The notes: generated by a model from the sequence alone, not told the origin. A DNA stretch of 64,000 nt from Agarophyton chilense (GCA_030374765.1 JARGXX010000095.1:186001-250000); one strand, 5' to 3'; counted from the stretch's first letter, positions 33,590-47,072 are shown. Program-made: numbers and translations.

Positions 33590-34141
33590 TGAGAGGCTTG
33601 CGGCTACAGAAATGCTTTCATAGATGCCGCTGAAAAGCTCAAATGTGTACAGTAGTTCCAATCTCGAGGTTCCTAGACCGCACTTCCGTCAACAATCCCA
33701 CATATTTTTCGGTTCTGCGGTCCTACGAAAAACGACAAGTTGAAAACTGACGACTTGGCGACCATGAGAGATGTCGATCTCGAAGAGAGGAATGAGAAAG
33801 GAAACCTTTGCCCTCCTACGGAATATGGTTTCAGCGAGAAAGACTCGTCCCGAACGTACTTGCACATAATATGCTACATTGCCTATGTGCTCTTGTACAG
33901 TAAAGAATCTACAGCTTATGATGTCTCCGTCACTCATTATCCAAGGTTGCCACAAGCTCTTCGACCAAGGTGATCATAAACCTTCAAGATGAGCTGTTTT
34001 TGTGTTTGCACAATAAATTCGCATCGCATGTTGCTGAAAAATACTTCTGAAGAGAGAAGTGATAATCTTACCCTCAAGCGACTTGCTTCCAACAGAAAGG
34101 CTTCGCAATCAGGGATTTGACGTTTCAGTAGATGAGTCCCT
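33590..34141. other. Convergent intergenic spacer
   Basis: 552 bases between the stop codons of the M14-like gene and the Cys-rich membrane protein gene. It should hold both 3' ends. An open frame near 33740-33973 lacks an ATG start and is not called. Confidence 0.5.
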
Positions 34142-34843
34142 TCAGTCAAGCACTGATCTTAAAGACTTCAGGTGTCTTCGTGCTCCCCGATGCAAAGTTC
34201 GTAGTTCCTTCATATCAGTTCCAAGATCCAATGGCCCTCTTCCCGTAGCAGTTCGATTTTGGTACTTCTCTTTCAAGCGCCGAAGTCTTCCACTAAGCAA
34301 AACAAAAGAATTGTGAGCCTTTTGTTTGAGTTTAGGGTGAAAAGATAGTGCAAGCCCAGTGGCAATTGCAAGAATCATAACATAAGGGATGATTGAGGAT
34401 CTTGGGCCTTTTGTTTTCAGCGACAGGGAGCCACCAAGGTTATCCGAAAGTTTCGTCGATGGTTCGTTGCGCAAACTATGATTTACGGTTGTCTTAGAAT
34501 TCTCTTCAGATTCAAATACATCAGACGCTGGATTTGCAAGACACATAGCCAGCCAGGACTTCGCTCCGTCCACTATCGCGGAAGACCAATCACATCTTTG
34601 CGAACACTTTGACCATGAATTTCTGTTGATCAGGGACTTGAGGGAAAAAGTGCAGATCCGTGAACATTTTCCAGTGGTATAGAACGAAGTACATCCGTCG
34701 CCCTTCACCAAATTAGCGTAGTTATTGAGCATTGTAGCGCATTGGCTGCCTTCAGAACATAGTTCATCCCATACTCTACCGCATCCAGGGCTGGCCATCC
34801 AGAAAAAACATATCACGAGGCACCGAAACCATAACCGATACAT
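34142..34843 (-). CDS. Cys-rich type I membrane protein of unknown family
   Basis: 233 residues from ATG 34843. The N-terminal 20 residues are hydrophobic (LWFRCLVICFFWMASPG) and fit a signal peptide. The luminal part (21-150) carries nine cysteines at about 21, 29, 35, 51, 60, 64, 80, 84 and 101, with the pattern CxxxC at 60-64 and 80-84, which suggests a small disulfide-bonded module. A single transmembrane helix spans about 151-168 (IIPYVMILAIATGLALSF). The cytosolic tail of 65 residues is basic, with many Lys, Arg and Leu. I do not recognise the family; a distant likeness to GAS1/GDNF-receptor-type helical Cys modules is only a guess. It is convergent with the M14-like gene, which has the same membrane topology. 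The open frame, normal ATG and coherent architecture argue that it is real. Confidence 0.65.
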   Translation of the reverse strand: MYRLWFRCLVICFFWMASPGCGRVWDELCSEGSQCATMLNNYANLVKGDGCTSFYTTGKCSRICTFSLKSLINRNSWSKCSQRCDWSSAIVDGAKSWLAMCLANPASDVFESEENSKTTVNHSLRNEPSTKLSDNLGGSLSLKTKGPRSSIIPYVMILAIATGLALSFHPKLKQKAHNSFVLLSGRLRRLKEKYQNRTATGRGPLDLGTDMKELRTLHRGARRHLKSLRSVLD

Positions 34844-35926
34844 GGCATGTATCTTTTACAAGACAAAAGCTTTTCTCTTGAGCAGGATGTTGGAAAGCGA
34901 AACGAAGCATTGCATCCGACACACCTCGGGCACATCTGTTCAGGCCCGTTCTGAACAGAGGTCGACCAACAGTCTGTGCGGGGTTTCTACTGGACAAGGA
35001 CAAAAACAAAAAATGTCCATTGTCCACGATTTTAGGGGTCGCTCAAACCGTGAGTTTTGAGGTTTTGGGGGCTTAGTCAGACGGTGAGATTCCAGAAATT
35101 TTTGGAAATCCCCCGAAATGCTGGGAATAAAAAAACTGAGGGGTCAGTCGAATGGCCATTTTTTCGTTGTTGTTCTACAGCAGTAACCGACGAACTCAGA
35201 AGTTGAAGCCTTACCTTGCGGCGGAACATCTTTTGTCGCGTCGGTCAATGCGCAAAGTCGAAAATTTCCACCGTTGTTTTGCTCATCATATATCTCCAGC
35301 CTAAAATATTTGGTGTTCAGAGAACATGGGTACAACGGAAATAATACTGCGCCAAGTGGTTCAAAATCCAAGTTCCAAACAAGTCTAATGCAGAGCAGAT
35401 AACCAAACCTATCCTTTCCAAAATCCTTTTGCTGTAAAAAGTACAGGATTATTCTTGCTATGCTCATCTTGCCGGGAAAACCCCATTAGTAGGTCAGCAA
35501 TTGTCTTGAAAAATCAGGGTCGTAAGTTAGGGGCCTGTTTGAGGAAATAGAGAGATAAAGTTCAAAAAAATGTAGCCCTGAAACTGTTTGTTTCATTTGC
35601 TCAAAATTACGTCAGACTGATGGACAAAAAACTCACGTCACTGCAAATTCCTAATATACGTCACTCAATTTACCTCTTTACAAGATTTCAATATAATCTA
35701 AAGATGTGCTAAACATTTTCGGTGAAGATCTATGTCTTCGTTCCGGAATGGAAGATAGAGATGCTTCATATGTTCTAAAAACCATTACGAAAAAACTTTT
35801 TTGCAAGTTTCATTACGAACGATGCAGACAAGATTCAAAAAAAGCCTTAAGATCTGATCCTACCTTTAACCGGGCCTTCACTGGTTGTTGTGTTTTTGAT
35901 GGAGTTGGGGTTTCACTGTTTACAGT
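34844..35926. other. Spacer before the gypsy element
   Basis: No supported gene. At 35035-35150 a motif beginning GGGG(T/C) and containing GTGAG recurs as three imperfect units about 35-70 bases apart (starts at 35035, about 35067 and 35140). A 5' LTR for the downstream gypsy element was looked for here and not found. Confidence 0.45.
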
Positions 35927-38900
35927 ATGTCACAGCCTGCCCCCACGTCAACGAAGGGCTCCGCACGAGCGGCAGGCAGTACAGCACATGCTGAACCGCC
36001 CTCGCCGATGTCCGCCCCGGAGGAATTAATTGCTGATCAAACTGATATTGAAGCTCGTGGAGCGCCCTAAGCCGCTTCTAAACCTCAATTGGTCGCCTCT
36101 TCAGTACCACAACTAATGGTTGAAACACCATCAGCGGTAAACCGAATCATTGACTCGACTGAGTACCAAAAAATGGACTCGCCTTTGCACATTTCAAATA
36201 TCGCTCATATTTATCTGTTACAAGAGGTTATCAAACTCCGTCGTATTGTGGATGACGCCCATGTTCGGGATGTTTCAGGAGAAATTTGGGTCCTTCGAAG
36301 AGATGGTAACTCCATTTTGGAATGTCTGGGTGTTCCGGAACTTTTAAAAAGCAATCTACAGACAACATTGAAGACGTCTGCGCTAATGTACAACGACTCC
36401 AAGGTCGTTTGGACACGCTTGAATTGACAATCCGATTGTATGAAGAAGTTGCTGCCAAGGCGGATGAAATTGCCAAGTCAGTTCATTCGATTGGATTCGA
36501 GAAGAAATGAAGTCGTCTTCATTCCAAAAAGGAGGTAAATTATAGTTCGGTTTCATCTAGTTCAGATTCTAACCGTCACTCTGCGTAATCGTCCTCTGAC
36601 TCCTCAGAAGAAGATAATCACCACCGAAATTCTCGGATGAAACGTTTGAAGTCTACCCGCACAACCCGAGGAGTAATTCGCTACCGCGAGAAGGGTCGCC
36701 GTCACCTTGGATTGAAGGATCTGAAGCCGACGAATCCATTATACCGCAAGCTACTTTCGTACCGTTATTATTGGCTGGACGATTCCTTGTCGAGTCGCAC
36801 ACCCCAGGGCACTGGAAAGGTCAAGGACTGTATCAAAAGAATTTTTCTTGCACTGCGTTCGCAGGAATTCAATGGTAAACATCCTATTCTAATACTTGAC
36901 ATTCTTGCAAGATTCGTTCAGGAAGCTGACATCCTCCAAATGAACGAGGCTCAAGCTTACATTGCCCTACCGTATTTCCTTAACGGAATGGCTGAAGATC
37001 AGCACAACTCAGTTCGAAGATCCTCAAGAGCCACGCAAAGAGGAGTTACCTGTTGGCCCGAAGCCGTTCAATACCTTTAGAGGTCATAAGCCGCTGGTAA
37101 CGCGATTCAGGATGCAATCCTCGCTCTCCGCGATACGAATCAGAAGCCTGGTGAAACCGAAGCGGTCTATTCAACTAGTTTGATTAAGGCGTTTCACCGA
37201 TGTGTTAATGTGTATTCCGCGTCCGAGCGGTGTACAATGTTTGTTGATGGACGTGATCCTGCCATAAGAGCGCTTATTGCGCGACGCCATAAAGAAAAAC
37301 GGATGATTTCCTACTTGGAACTGGTACAGTACGCCCAATGTGATGGAAATTCACTCCGTGCCCGACAACCTACTGGACTTGGTCTGTCCAAGGTTCTTCA
37401 AGCCGAAGTTTCTTCACCGTCTCTTTCACTCTTAAACAGAGGACCCGTTTCAACGGACCACGATAACGTCCATTTTATTGGGAATGATAATTATTCGATG
37501 GCCACTACGGACTTGCCGTCTACTTCTGTTGAAATCTGTGAAGTTGACCCAGCCTTATTTGGTGGCACAAGAGTTACCGCAGCTCATTTCGCTCACGCGA
37601 CAAACGCAATTCGTACAACTTGTCCCGAATGGAGGGACACAAAACCACACCCACGGACGGACGTGAATGTTCGCCCGCCGTTTAATGCGTTGAGTGCACC
37701 TATTTGTCATCTCTGTTACCGGATCGGTCATATCGCGCCACGTTGCACGTTGACCTTGAGGGAGATGCCGTCTGTTGTCACTCAGTACGAGTTTCTATCG
37801 CCTTCAGATCAAGCCCGAGTTCCGAATCGGTCGTATCTTCGAGCCAAATCTAATTTTGGTCCGTCGACAACGGTCCTACCTCGTCCGGTAATCGAAACGT
37901 CGAACGCTGGTCAGCAGACCCAGAACATCGTACCCAACCGTGGTAATCCGTCAGTTTCCCTGGATGGAGGTCGACCGCTTGTTTCGGAAGCTTCGAACCC
38001 AGAAAACTAGACATGGGAGTCTCCCTTGATGGAGGGGAGTCTTCTAAGTTGATGTTGAAGACGCCCGAGGCGTCACCGCTTCACTCCCCAGTCCTCAATC
38101 CTTACAAGGAATATGGCTAAAACCGATGTTGACTCGGAACACCTGGCTGTTCTTCGTCGTCTGTGGATACGATTTATGAATCCTCGTTCTCCGGATAGAG
38201 TCCTTGTGATGGCCAAGCGTAACTGCAAGGTGTATGCAGACCTTGGCCTATCACCCTAGTTCATGGTTAGGCAGTTATCTGTTTTGGATACAAGAGCCGC
38301 GCCAAACTTGATCAATGCTGATACCATACCGTCGAAACTTCGGAATAATTTTTTCTATGGTCCAGGAATGGATATCGCCGACGCGAATAATAATCCGCTC
38401 CAGACGATTGGAAAAATATCTCTCGCAGTGCGATTGGGTACCTATTTGGTTCAGTTGGACTTGGTCTGCGACTCCCTCGCTGCACCCGTGATACTGGGTT
38501 GTGATTTTTGTGATCGATTTGTTGAAGCAATTCGTCCCAGAACCAGAACCGTTGTGATGGATGAGGGATCCACGATTCCTATCGTAAGGAAACCGCTGAA
38601 GCGGGCGTCACGAAAGTTACCGGTTGCCCAGGAATCTCCTGACAAGGATCCCCGCTCAACGCGTCTCAAGGTTGCGAAATCGATTACGGTGCCCACAGAA
38701 TCACAAGTATGGATTACAGTGACATCCCGACAACATGGGCTACATATTGTGCAACCTTTGGCCTCTTTGTATACCAAGCATCAACTCGCTATGGAAAATT
38801 GTCTCGTTCTAATCGAACCCGACACTCTTTTCAAGGTTCTCGTGGCCAACTTCGATAAAACCAATCAATGGTTAACGAAGAATCAAACACTGGGCTCAGT

Positions 38901-41900
38901 ACTCCAACACCCAGCAACTATCGTCCCGACGAAGATACCGGTTACCGATGTTCTCGGAGTCCTCGAACCTAAGGAGGGGGAGGAGGATGATGATCTTACA
39001 CTGCAAGTGTAGAGCCCGAGTTCCAATATTCGGATACACAACCGAAAGGGTTGGAACAGGAGGCTTCGCTGCCTGGGACAGATGATGTTGATCCTATGAA
39101 GGAGTTGACAAATTTAGATCTGGAGTATGTCCCAGAAGCTCATCGTGAGAAGTTAAGAGAAATGTTGAAGGAATTTACCCCTGTGTGGGATGGTTCCGTT
39201 GGAACAATAGGAATCACGGAACACCGTATTGACTTGCTTCCAAATACTCGGCCGATCGCGCAGCACCCTTACAGAGCTGGACCGAAGGCTCGGCAAGAAG
39301 AGCAGACTCAGGTTGAGAAGATGCTACGCGCAGGCGTTATAAAACCAACTCAATCGCCTTGGGCGTCACCTGTCGTCTTAGCTCCGAAAGCAGATGGATC
39401 GTGGCGATTTTCTATTGATTATCGACGCTTGAACGCATTTAAATTGAAAGGTGTATACCCGATCCCTCGGATGGATGAATATATCGATCCGCTTGGAAAC
39501 GCGACTGTTTTCACCACCCTTGATGCGAATTGGGGTTATTGGCAAGTTCCTGTTCGAAAAGAGGCTCGTGATAAAACGGCTTTTGTCTGCCATCAAGGCT
39601 TGTATCGGTTCAACCGATTGCCGTTTGGCTTAACGAATGCCCCTGCAACATTTCAACGTGCGATAGATATCTTATTAGCCCGCTTTAAGTGGAAAACAAC
39701 TTTTATATATTTGGACGATTTCATCGTATTCTCCGACAACATGGACGAGAATCTCTTCCATGTTAAGGATGTCATGAGGACACTGCGCGACGCAGGAATA
39801 ACATTGAAGCCGAAGAAGTGTAAGTTCTTTACCGATTCGGTCAAATATCTTGGACATATAATCCGACCTGGACGGCTATTAATCGATGAAGTTGGAGTCA
39901 AGTCCTTGAAGGAAGCGAAATGTCCAACGAATCAAACGGAACCCTTATCATTTCTGGGCTTTTGTAATATGTATCGCAGGTTTATTCCGAAATTTGCTGA
40001 TGTTGCGACTCCTCTAAATGAGCTCCTTCGGAAATGAAGACCAGTTGAACTGGAACCATTCGCAGACGCACAAGCGTCTGCTTTCAATATCCTTGTGGAG
40101 CTGTGACGTCTCCGCCAATATTAGTGCTTCCAACCCTTGGACTTCCGTTTGAAGTTGATACGGATGCGAGCCAAGACCAAGTCGGTTGTGCACTATTTCA
40201 TACCTCTACAGAAGGTGAACGACATCCAATAGGATACTGATCCAGCAGTCTGAACGTTCATGAACGTAAAAACTCGGTCTCATAGAAGGAGTGTCTCGCG
40301 ATCGTTTGGGCACTAGAGACGCTCCGACCATATCTTATGGGTAACCATTTCAAGGTACACACTGACCACTCAGCCAATCGTTGGCTTATGGAAATAACCG
40401 AACCCTCGGGACGCCTCATGCGTTGGCGCCTCCGATTGGCGGAGTTTGACTTCGATATTTTTTACAAGAAGGGTACTCTGAACACGCAAGCAGATGCGCT
40501 ATCCCGCTTGGGATCCTCTGGGGAGACAAAACCTATCGACGATCTCGAGATTTCCTGCTTTGCAGTAGGAGAAACTGACGGCAGCGCCGAAATAACATCG
40601 GATGACGTATGTGACGATATACTGGATGCCGAACCTTCGGAGCCCCTGACGGGTTCATTCGTGCCAATATCTCCTGAAGAGATGATCCGAGAACAACAAA
40701 TGGATGCTTTCTGTACACAGATCCGTTTTCGCCTCAATGGAGGAGCAACAATTCCCTTTGGGACAGATGACCAGGGATATCTGGCTCGAAATGTCGAATT
40801 TAACCCCCAACTTGTGGTTACCGATTCCTTATAGCAAAGGGTACTCCATCTTTCACACTACTAGAAGTTGAGTTCCCATCCTGGAGGAAGAAAATGTACT
40901 TGATCCTTAGAATAGATTTCTACTGGCCTGCTATGGCATTTGACTGTTATGAAGTACGCCGTTCTTGTACGGAGTGCGCGAAAAATGACGTGAAGTTACG
41001 TAATCACTCGAAGAAGTTGAAGCTATTTCCGGCACGGGCGCCCTTGGAATTCGTGTCTATCGACGTTCTAGGTGAACTCATCAGGACTTCTAGAGGAAAT
41101 CGATATCTGTTGGTGATGACAGACCGCTTTTCAAAGCTCGTCAGGACAGTACCGCTTAAACTGATTACAGCTTATACTGTGGCACAGGCCTTTGAAACTC
41201 ACTAGATCTTCGTCTACGGTCCACCCGTACATCTGATCTTAGATAATGGCTCAAGGTTTACGTCAAATTCTTTCAAGACGTGTGTCGAATAATCGAAATA
41301 AGGAACCTGTTTACTACAACCAATCATCGGCAAACGAATGGTCAGGTAGAACGGTTTAACGGTACATTTCTGAACGCGTTACGATTCCATGTCGTGGATC
41401 ACCCCAAGCAATGGGATTTGTATACCAACGCGGTAACGTATGCATATAACACCCAGGTGCATCGAATTACTTCACTTTCACCATATGAGTTGGTATTATC
41501 TCGCACACCACCACCAATGGCTATTCAGGCTCAACCGACGCTCTCCGCGTTCCCCTCACCGAAGTTATATCGAGAATCCTGGAAGGAATGGTTGAAAACA
41601 ATGATGCTAATTTCCCAGAGAGCAATGGAAAAGGCCCAAGCCGCTTATAAGCGTAATTTTGATGATCGAATCCGCAAGGCTCTACCTCAGATAGCGGTTA
41701 ACCATTTTGTATTCGTACGTAAGGAATACTACAATCCCGAAAAGGATAAACGGCACAAACTCTCACCGATTGCGGACGGACCTTACCGAGTCATCTCAAT
41801 CGATCAGACTATAGTGGTATTGGAAGTTGACAAACGTCACCAACGGCTTTCTCTTGATAGAATGACCAGAGCCCCACCGTTAACAACGGAAGTCGTACTA

Positions 41901-43291
41901 CAACCTACTACCTTCTCCGGTGATGGGCAATCCTCAACGGACAGTTCGCCTTTGGGACCAGAGATTCTCCCATACATAACCCGCGGCTTGTCTGACCTAC
42001 CAAAGCGTTTGGAAACGGTCATTACAAGCTCTTGCAAATCAACGAAGGGATCTCGGATAACCCCGACTATTTTCAATAGGCTGAACCCACCTACTCAGGT
42101 AATCACGACTTCTGTGATCCCGCCTCAGGAAGGGGAGGCTACAGAAGAAGGTGCTACAGATAATTGTCCGGCGATTCCCGGGAGAATCCCACAGATGGAC
42201 ATACAATTACTCGCAAGTTGGCGATGGCTGACCACTCCATAGATGGAAAACCTGCACCTGAATGGAATCGCAGAAGCGTAGAAGAGAAGAGGATTGCCAT
42301 TGCAAAGAGAGATGAAGGAATTTCATGAATCGAACCAGGTTGGTACTGCTGCAGAGCTGAAGTCACAGGTACTGTACAGCACAACGCTGCAAAACAACGG
42401 CGCACTACACAGTACCACGTCGAGACGTTATGCCACACCCGCGTCAGCCGCAAACCGTCATCAAACGGATCTCTGACGTGACAGTGCAGAAAAGATACCC
42501 TGGATGGTACCGTACACTACAACCTCGCTGAAACTCAGTGCCGTGGCACGGGGCAAGTTTATTACAAGCCAATTAGAGTCCCTATGACTCTCTGGGTGTT
42601 CCACTGCTCTGTACAGGGAGTGTGAAGCACGAGATTTCCCGCCATGACGGATTGGTCGATCGCAAACGACACTCCGCTGTTTTGTGGAAGACACCGCTCA
42701 TCAGTTTGAAGTCTAATCCCCGTGGATCTATTCTGGACTAACTTGAATTTACGAGAGCTTTACGAAGAACCAGGAGGAGATCGACTTGGTCGCTTATAGC
42801 AAAAGTTACAATTACGCCGTCACCACGGTTCTCGACGAAGTCATGAGTGATCCGAACACGTTCCAAAGTTGGAATCCCTCACTTGAGGCTTGCTCCTAAA
42901 CCGTTTTGAGTCCTACAAAGGATCTATAGACCCGAATACGTCATGAAGACGGAAATACCCGAGGCATACCCAGAGGAGACTGTGGTGGATCACGTTATTC
43001 GTCACGAAATCACTCCAATTGGAGACTACCGATATCCAATCCAATCGTATGGATATGATCCTGCTGAGGACACAAACATCGTTACCTCGAAACTTGGATT
43101 GTGCCCAAGTTGGGTAAACCGAAACGGAAAAGAAGTCGGGAAGTCGAGAATTCGAGAAGTCAAAGAAGTCGAAGAATTCCAGAAACCAAAGAAGTCGAGA
43201 AGCACAGAAGTTATTATGAAAAGATGATGTTTACAACTACTCAAGTCACCTATCCACTAGATGTAGGGGAGTCTGTTTCCCTTTGGGACAA

Positions 43292-45061
43292 CTACGCCCC
43301 AGTCCAAGGACCAGCCCCACCACTATGGGAGGCACCAGAATTTGGTTGATAGCTCTGCGCCGCAATGGCTAGAAGCTCTCCCATATCAACTATGTTGAGA
43401 GGGACTTCCACACCAATGGGTTGGAGATGAAGGCGCATCGCCGCAACTTGCGGATCAACCGGACTCAGTGCGAGCGTCGTAAATCTCGAACCTGCCGGTG
43501 CATCCGTATCGCCACTCGGACCGGTTACTACCATAGGAACGGTCCCTTCAGAGGCCACAACATCCTCGTTATCCACGTTTGGATCATCGGTATCGATGGT
43601 AATCGGAGCGGTGTCAGAGTATACAAATCCAGTTGGATGTCCTGCTGGGATGCACCGAGTCAGTTGGCGCAACACACCCGCATGGGCAGCGGTTGTAACC
43701 ACACCCTCCTATGGGTCGTAGTACACAAAGTCACCAGCACCTGGATGCCGGCGTCCCGGAGACCGACCATACGTAGAAGCTTGTCCGCGAGCGCGGTTCA
43801 GAGGAGGGACAGTATCCCAATCGACACTGTCGATGACATTCAGTAAATAATGAGTTTCACGACAATTCTCGTCAGAGCCCAACGCTGGGTAGAGATTAAG
43901 TGCTCGAATGGTTGACCGAAGCGCCATCGGAAGATACCACAATCGGTTCTGATCATAGGCCTCCCAAAGGATGAATACCGCAATGCGGGTCGCTCATTCG
44001 GCCAGAACCAAGTTCCAGTATCCCGAGTGCTCATCGGCTACCAACAGTGAACCTATCTAGGTAAGGCACGCAGGAAGTTCTGCGTAACACACGCGGGGTA
44101 ATTCGACCTGATTCCACAATCTGGGAAATGGTACGTACTTCCCCCGAAGGAAACGCGGATGAAGGCGTTCAACCTCAACGTTCGGATACGGTACGAAACA
44201 CAAGAGTCTGGAACGAGCTTTTTGCTCGAAGCTGATCATCTGACAAAAGGATGTCTCAGATTGCCTCGATACATATCGAAATTCCGCTGGGAGAATCGGT
44301 GTGCTCCAACACGTCATGTGTGGAGAAAGCGTGTGAACACCAGGACCTTGGTACTCCGCTTCCGGATAGTCAGCTAGGTTATCCCCATAGGATACTTCGC
44401 CGCGAGTTCGGTAGAAGGGAACATCAAAGTTGTACTCCGACGGTACGGGAGAGTCACCAAAGGTACGTTTGAGTAGCTGATAGGCCAGACGCGCCATACT
44501 GGACCTCGCATCATCGAGACTTTCATCTCTCCTGCGTAGGAGCATATTATGGTCAACCGCGATGCTGGTCCTCCAATCGAAAGAACGGACAATATGAACC
44601 GGAAGCTCACCCGGAAGATACTAATCCTCCAAATAGGAGTCGATCAGCTGAATGTTGAGAACCAAAGTGGGATGGAACCAGGGGGCTCTGGAATAGAGGA
44701 AATTGTCCTGAAAAGGATCTAGAACCACCAGCGATTCGCGCGGTATCCAACCAGATTCATTTGCTGAGACGAGCATCGCTTGAGGGGAATTCCACACGGA
44801 AGCATCGACGAGGTGGTTCACGCAAGGTTGCGAAATACCCTGAGGAAGCGAAGTTGATAGGAAACCACTTTGGTATTGTGATCCCGCGGAGCTCGGCGCA
44901 CCAGTAGGGAGTTGATCGTTGTTGTCCGAAAAGGGATTCATTCCGTTTGGAAAGGGTTGAGAAGGCTGAGATTTAGCAGAAGAGGAGATGCTGGCCTTAC
45001 TCGGGCTGAGTGAGTCAGATGAGAGCTTCTTACGAGGAACCGGAACATCGGTGACACCCAT
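43292..45061 (-). other. Antisense coding region inside the gypsy fossil
   Basis: Between the integrase end and the 3' purine tract, the minus strand has protein-like open stretches over about 1.8 kb while the plus strand does not. The region starts close to the 3' LTR, as if transcribed from an antisense LTR promoter. The N-terminal part is Ser/Pro-rich; the middle (44.06-44.55 kb) is basic and aromatic and looks globular. No family is recognised. It is broken, with a few interruptions. Confidence 0.45.
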
Positions 45062-45145
45062 GATGGAAGGACTGTTTTTACCCTGTTCGTACGTCGCTTC
45101 GGATGGCGATGTTTCCCCCGTACTCCATCTTTAAGGAGGGGGAGA

Positions 45146-46100
45146 TATAGAGCAACGCGTGCGCGTATAACTGGTCGGGGCACCATTCATATGGCGTCCG
45201 ATATATCGGGGACCACGTCAACGATTTTTTGATTAATATTAGTTTTTAGTATTTTAGACTCCCTAGAAAGTATGTTAGTTAAGTCTCTACAGTAGCACCG
45301 TAGTAAACGGATGGACGTGCAAGGCTGGGGTCACACGCATGATACGTGTATGGACCAGGATTGGTTTGCACTACTATAGTCTACACTTGTAGTTCACTGT
45401 CTAGAATAGACTCAAGCGATGGCTTCACCGCCGTCGCTACCACCGAGTAAATGGTAACCGAGTGCTTGGCTCTAGATTATGTCGCCTACGCGAGTCTCTG
45501 TCTCTTAACGTGACGATGTGCGACCGGTTTGGCTAATCTATCCACTTGAGAAGCTCAGGCGTCACTGTACCATTTTTATAGATGTGTTTCTTTCTTTCCT
45601 TGGTGTTCCTGTGTTTAGGTCTGCACACCACCCCTGTATAGGTTTGGTTTTACCCGTCTTTACTTCGCTTATCCAGTGTGGATACCCCTTTCATAGGTCT
45701 GTAAGCTTGCTCGTGCGTCCTATTTCGCCCCACACTTTCGCTCTATACTTTGCCGTTGTCCGCGGAATATCCTTGTCCTTGGATCCCCCTTTGATTCTTC
45801 CCCGTTTTTCTGGGTTCATCACCTTCGTAGGTATTGCCTGAACCACCTTGGTCTTACACCCACGCATCGGTGGCCCGAAGGCTTGTTCGCTGAGTAACCC
45901 CTCTTCACGAGAGCGGGACTCGAACACCCGAGAGGTATTTCCCCATCTGGGATTGCTCTACAGTCATACAGGTTAGAGCTACGGAATCGATGGGTTGAAG
46001 ACCAATGGGTGGCACTAATATACCAAAGGGGGTTATTTAGTATCCTAACGGTTCCTACCTTACTCTAAGGGAGAAGCGCCACTCAAGCCAAGTAAATAGT
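45146..46100 (+). repeat. Probable 3' LTR of the gypsy fossil
   Basis: It starts right after a purine tract at about 45133-45145 and is non-coding. The right end is uncertain because no partner LTR is available in the window. A B-box-like segment on the minus strand near 45.92 kb gives a superficial tRNA look. Confidence 0.4.
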
Positions 46101-46896
46101 ACCGGCAAGGCACTGGGATCTCCCTGGCAATGTAATGCTAATCTGTTACACTTATTAAAATAAATAAATAATCTAAATCAGTCCAGCTGATGTCGTCCAG
46201 TTCATGTGGCATCTGTCAGTTCCCTCAGGGCCCGGCGGCTTACAGGGCTTAATCGTTATCGTTGCTTCTTCACAAAACCCAATTTAAAAACATACATTGT
46301 CAAAGTGTGTTGGAACTGGAGCGCTGGAGCCTCCCTCTCTTCGGCTTTTCTCACGGTGGGTGTGACCACTGTCGGCACCCGTACATTTTATTTGGTTCAG
46401 TGCAAGCTACGGAGCAAACTGCATTGTACACATAATGATGCGTGTGTCGTGCTGCGCCTTCGCCTTGCAGGAGTTGCACGGATATTAACAAACTGCACAT
46501 GATTATAACAGTAAGTCACAAGCAACAAGCGAGCGCAAAAAATTGTTGTTCAGGTGAAGATAGCAAGTCCTCTACAATTCTCAAGCATAATTAGGGCGTT
46601 GAACGAGGGTGGATATGCTCTCAAGGTGTAGTGAGTGGCTGACACATCAGGGCGCTCGTGAGCATGGCAAAAAATCAGGCATGATCCAAATATCTTGAGT
46701 TTCTGCCGTTACAAAGTCCTCGGCATCCCGAGCGGATTGCTGGGATATCGGCGCCTCTAAAGCGCCGGTCTCCCAGCAGAAGTTTGTCAGGATGTAAGAG
46801 ACGATAGGAAAAATACTGCATATTCTTCCTTTATCGGATACTCCATCCAAACGTTTCGGTTCGCAAGCCACGTGCAGATATTATTTCCTGCGACAG
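46101..46896. other. Spacer between the gypsy fossil and the next gene relic
   Basis: About 800 bases with no supported gene. It probably contains the distal promoter of the relic starting at 47073. Confidence 0.4.
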
Positions 46897-46903
46897 TATA
46901 AAA
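46897..46903 (+). promoter_or_regulatory. TATA box of the relic gene at 47073
   Basis: A clean TATAAAA lies 176 bases before the ATG at 47073. Between them is a 42-base tandem duplication whose shared core is ACTAACTTCTACTCGCG (46991-47007 and 47033-47049). Confidence 0.45.
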
Positions 46904-47072
46904 CCACACGTTTGCCTTTGGGACTACGCATCCTGTCCGCACAGTTTTGAACGTTACCCCTCTACATTCCTCGCCAGCGTCTCTTCTTCCACTAACTTCT
47001 ACTCGCGATCAGTTGCAATCATGTCTTTTTGTACTAACTTCTACTCGCGCTCTTTTTCAATCGCGTTTTCAG

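Larger units (their letters stand above)
35927..46100 (+). mobile_element. Ty3/gypsy LTR retroelement fossil
   Basis: Parts in order: gag about 35.93-38.0 kb, with a CCHC zinc knuckle (CHLCYRIGHIAPRC) near 37.7 kb; aspartic protease about 38.26-39.0 kb (LDTRAA opening); reverse transcriptase about 39.05-40.04 kb (IYLDDFIVFS); RNase H about 40.1-40.83 kb; integrase about 40.89-42.2 kb with a GPY/F module (GPYRV) near its end and no chromodomain seen. RT before integrase is the gypsy order. A separate coding region on the opposite strand lies at about 43.3-45.06 kb. A purine tract (AAGGAGGGGGAGA) at about 45133-45145 precedes a 3' LTR-like stretch of about 0.9-1.0 kb. No 5' LTR was found, so the left end is probably truncated. 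It is broken, with roughly a dozen interruptions, yet the domains read well, so it is of middle age. Confidence 0.8.

Noticed and set aside
45905-45985. tRNA gene on the minus strand
   Set aside because: A B-box-like TGTTCGAGTCC is present, but the D-loop is far too long and the anticodon stem leaves a four-base loop; it lies inside the LTR-like region.
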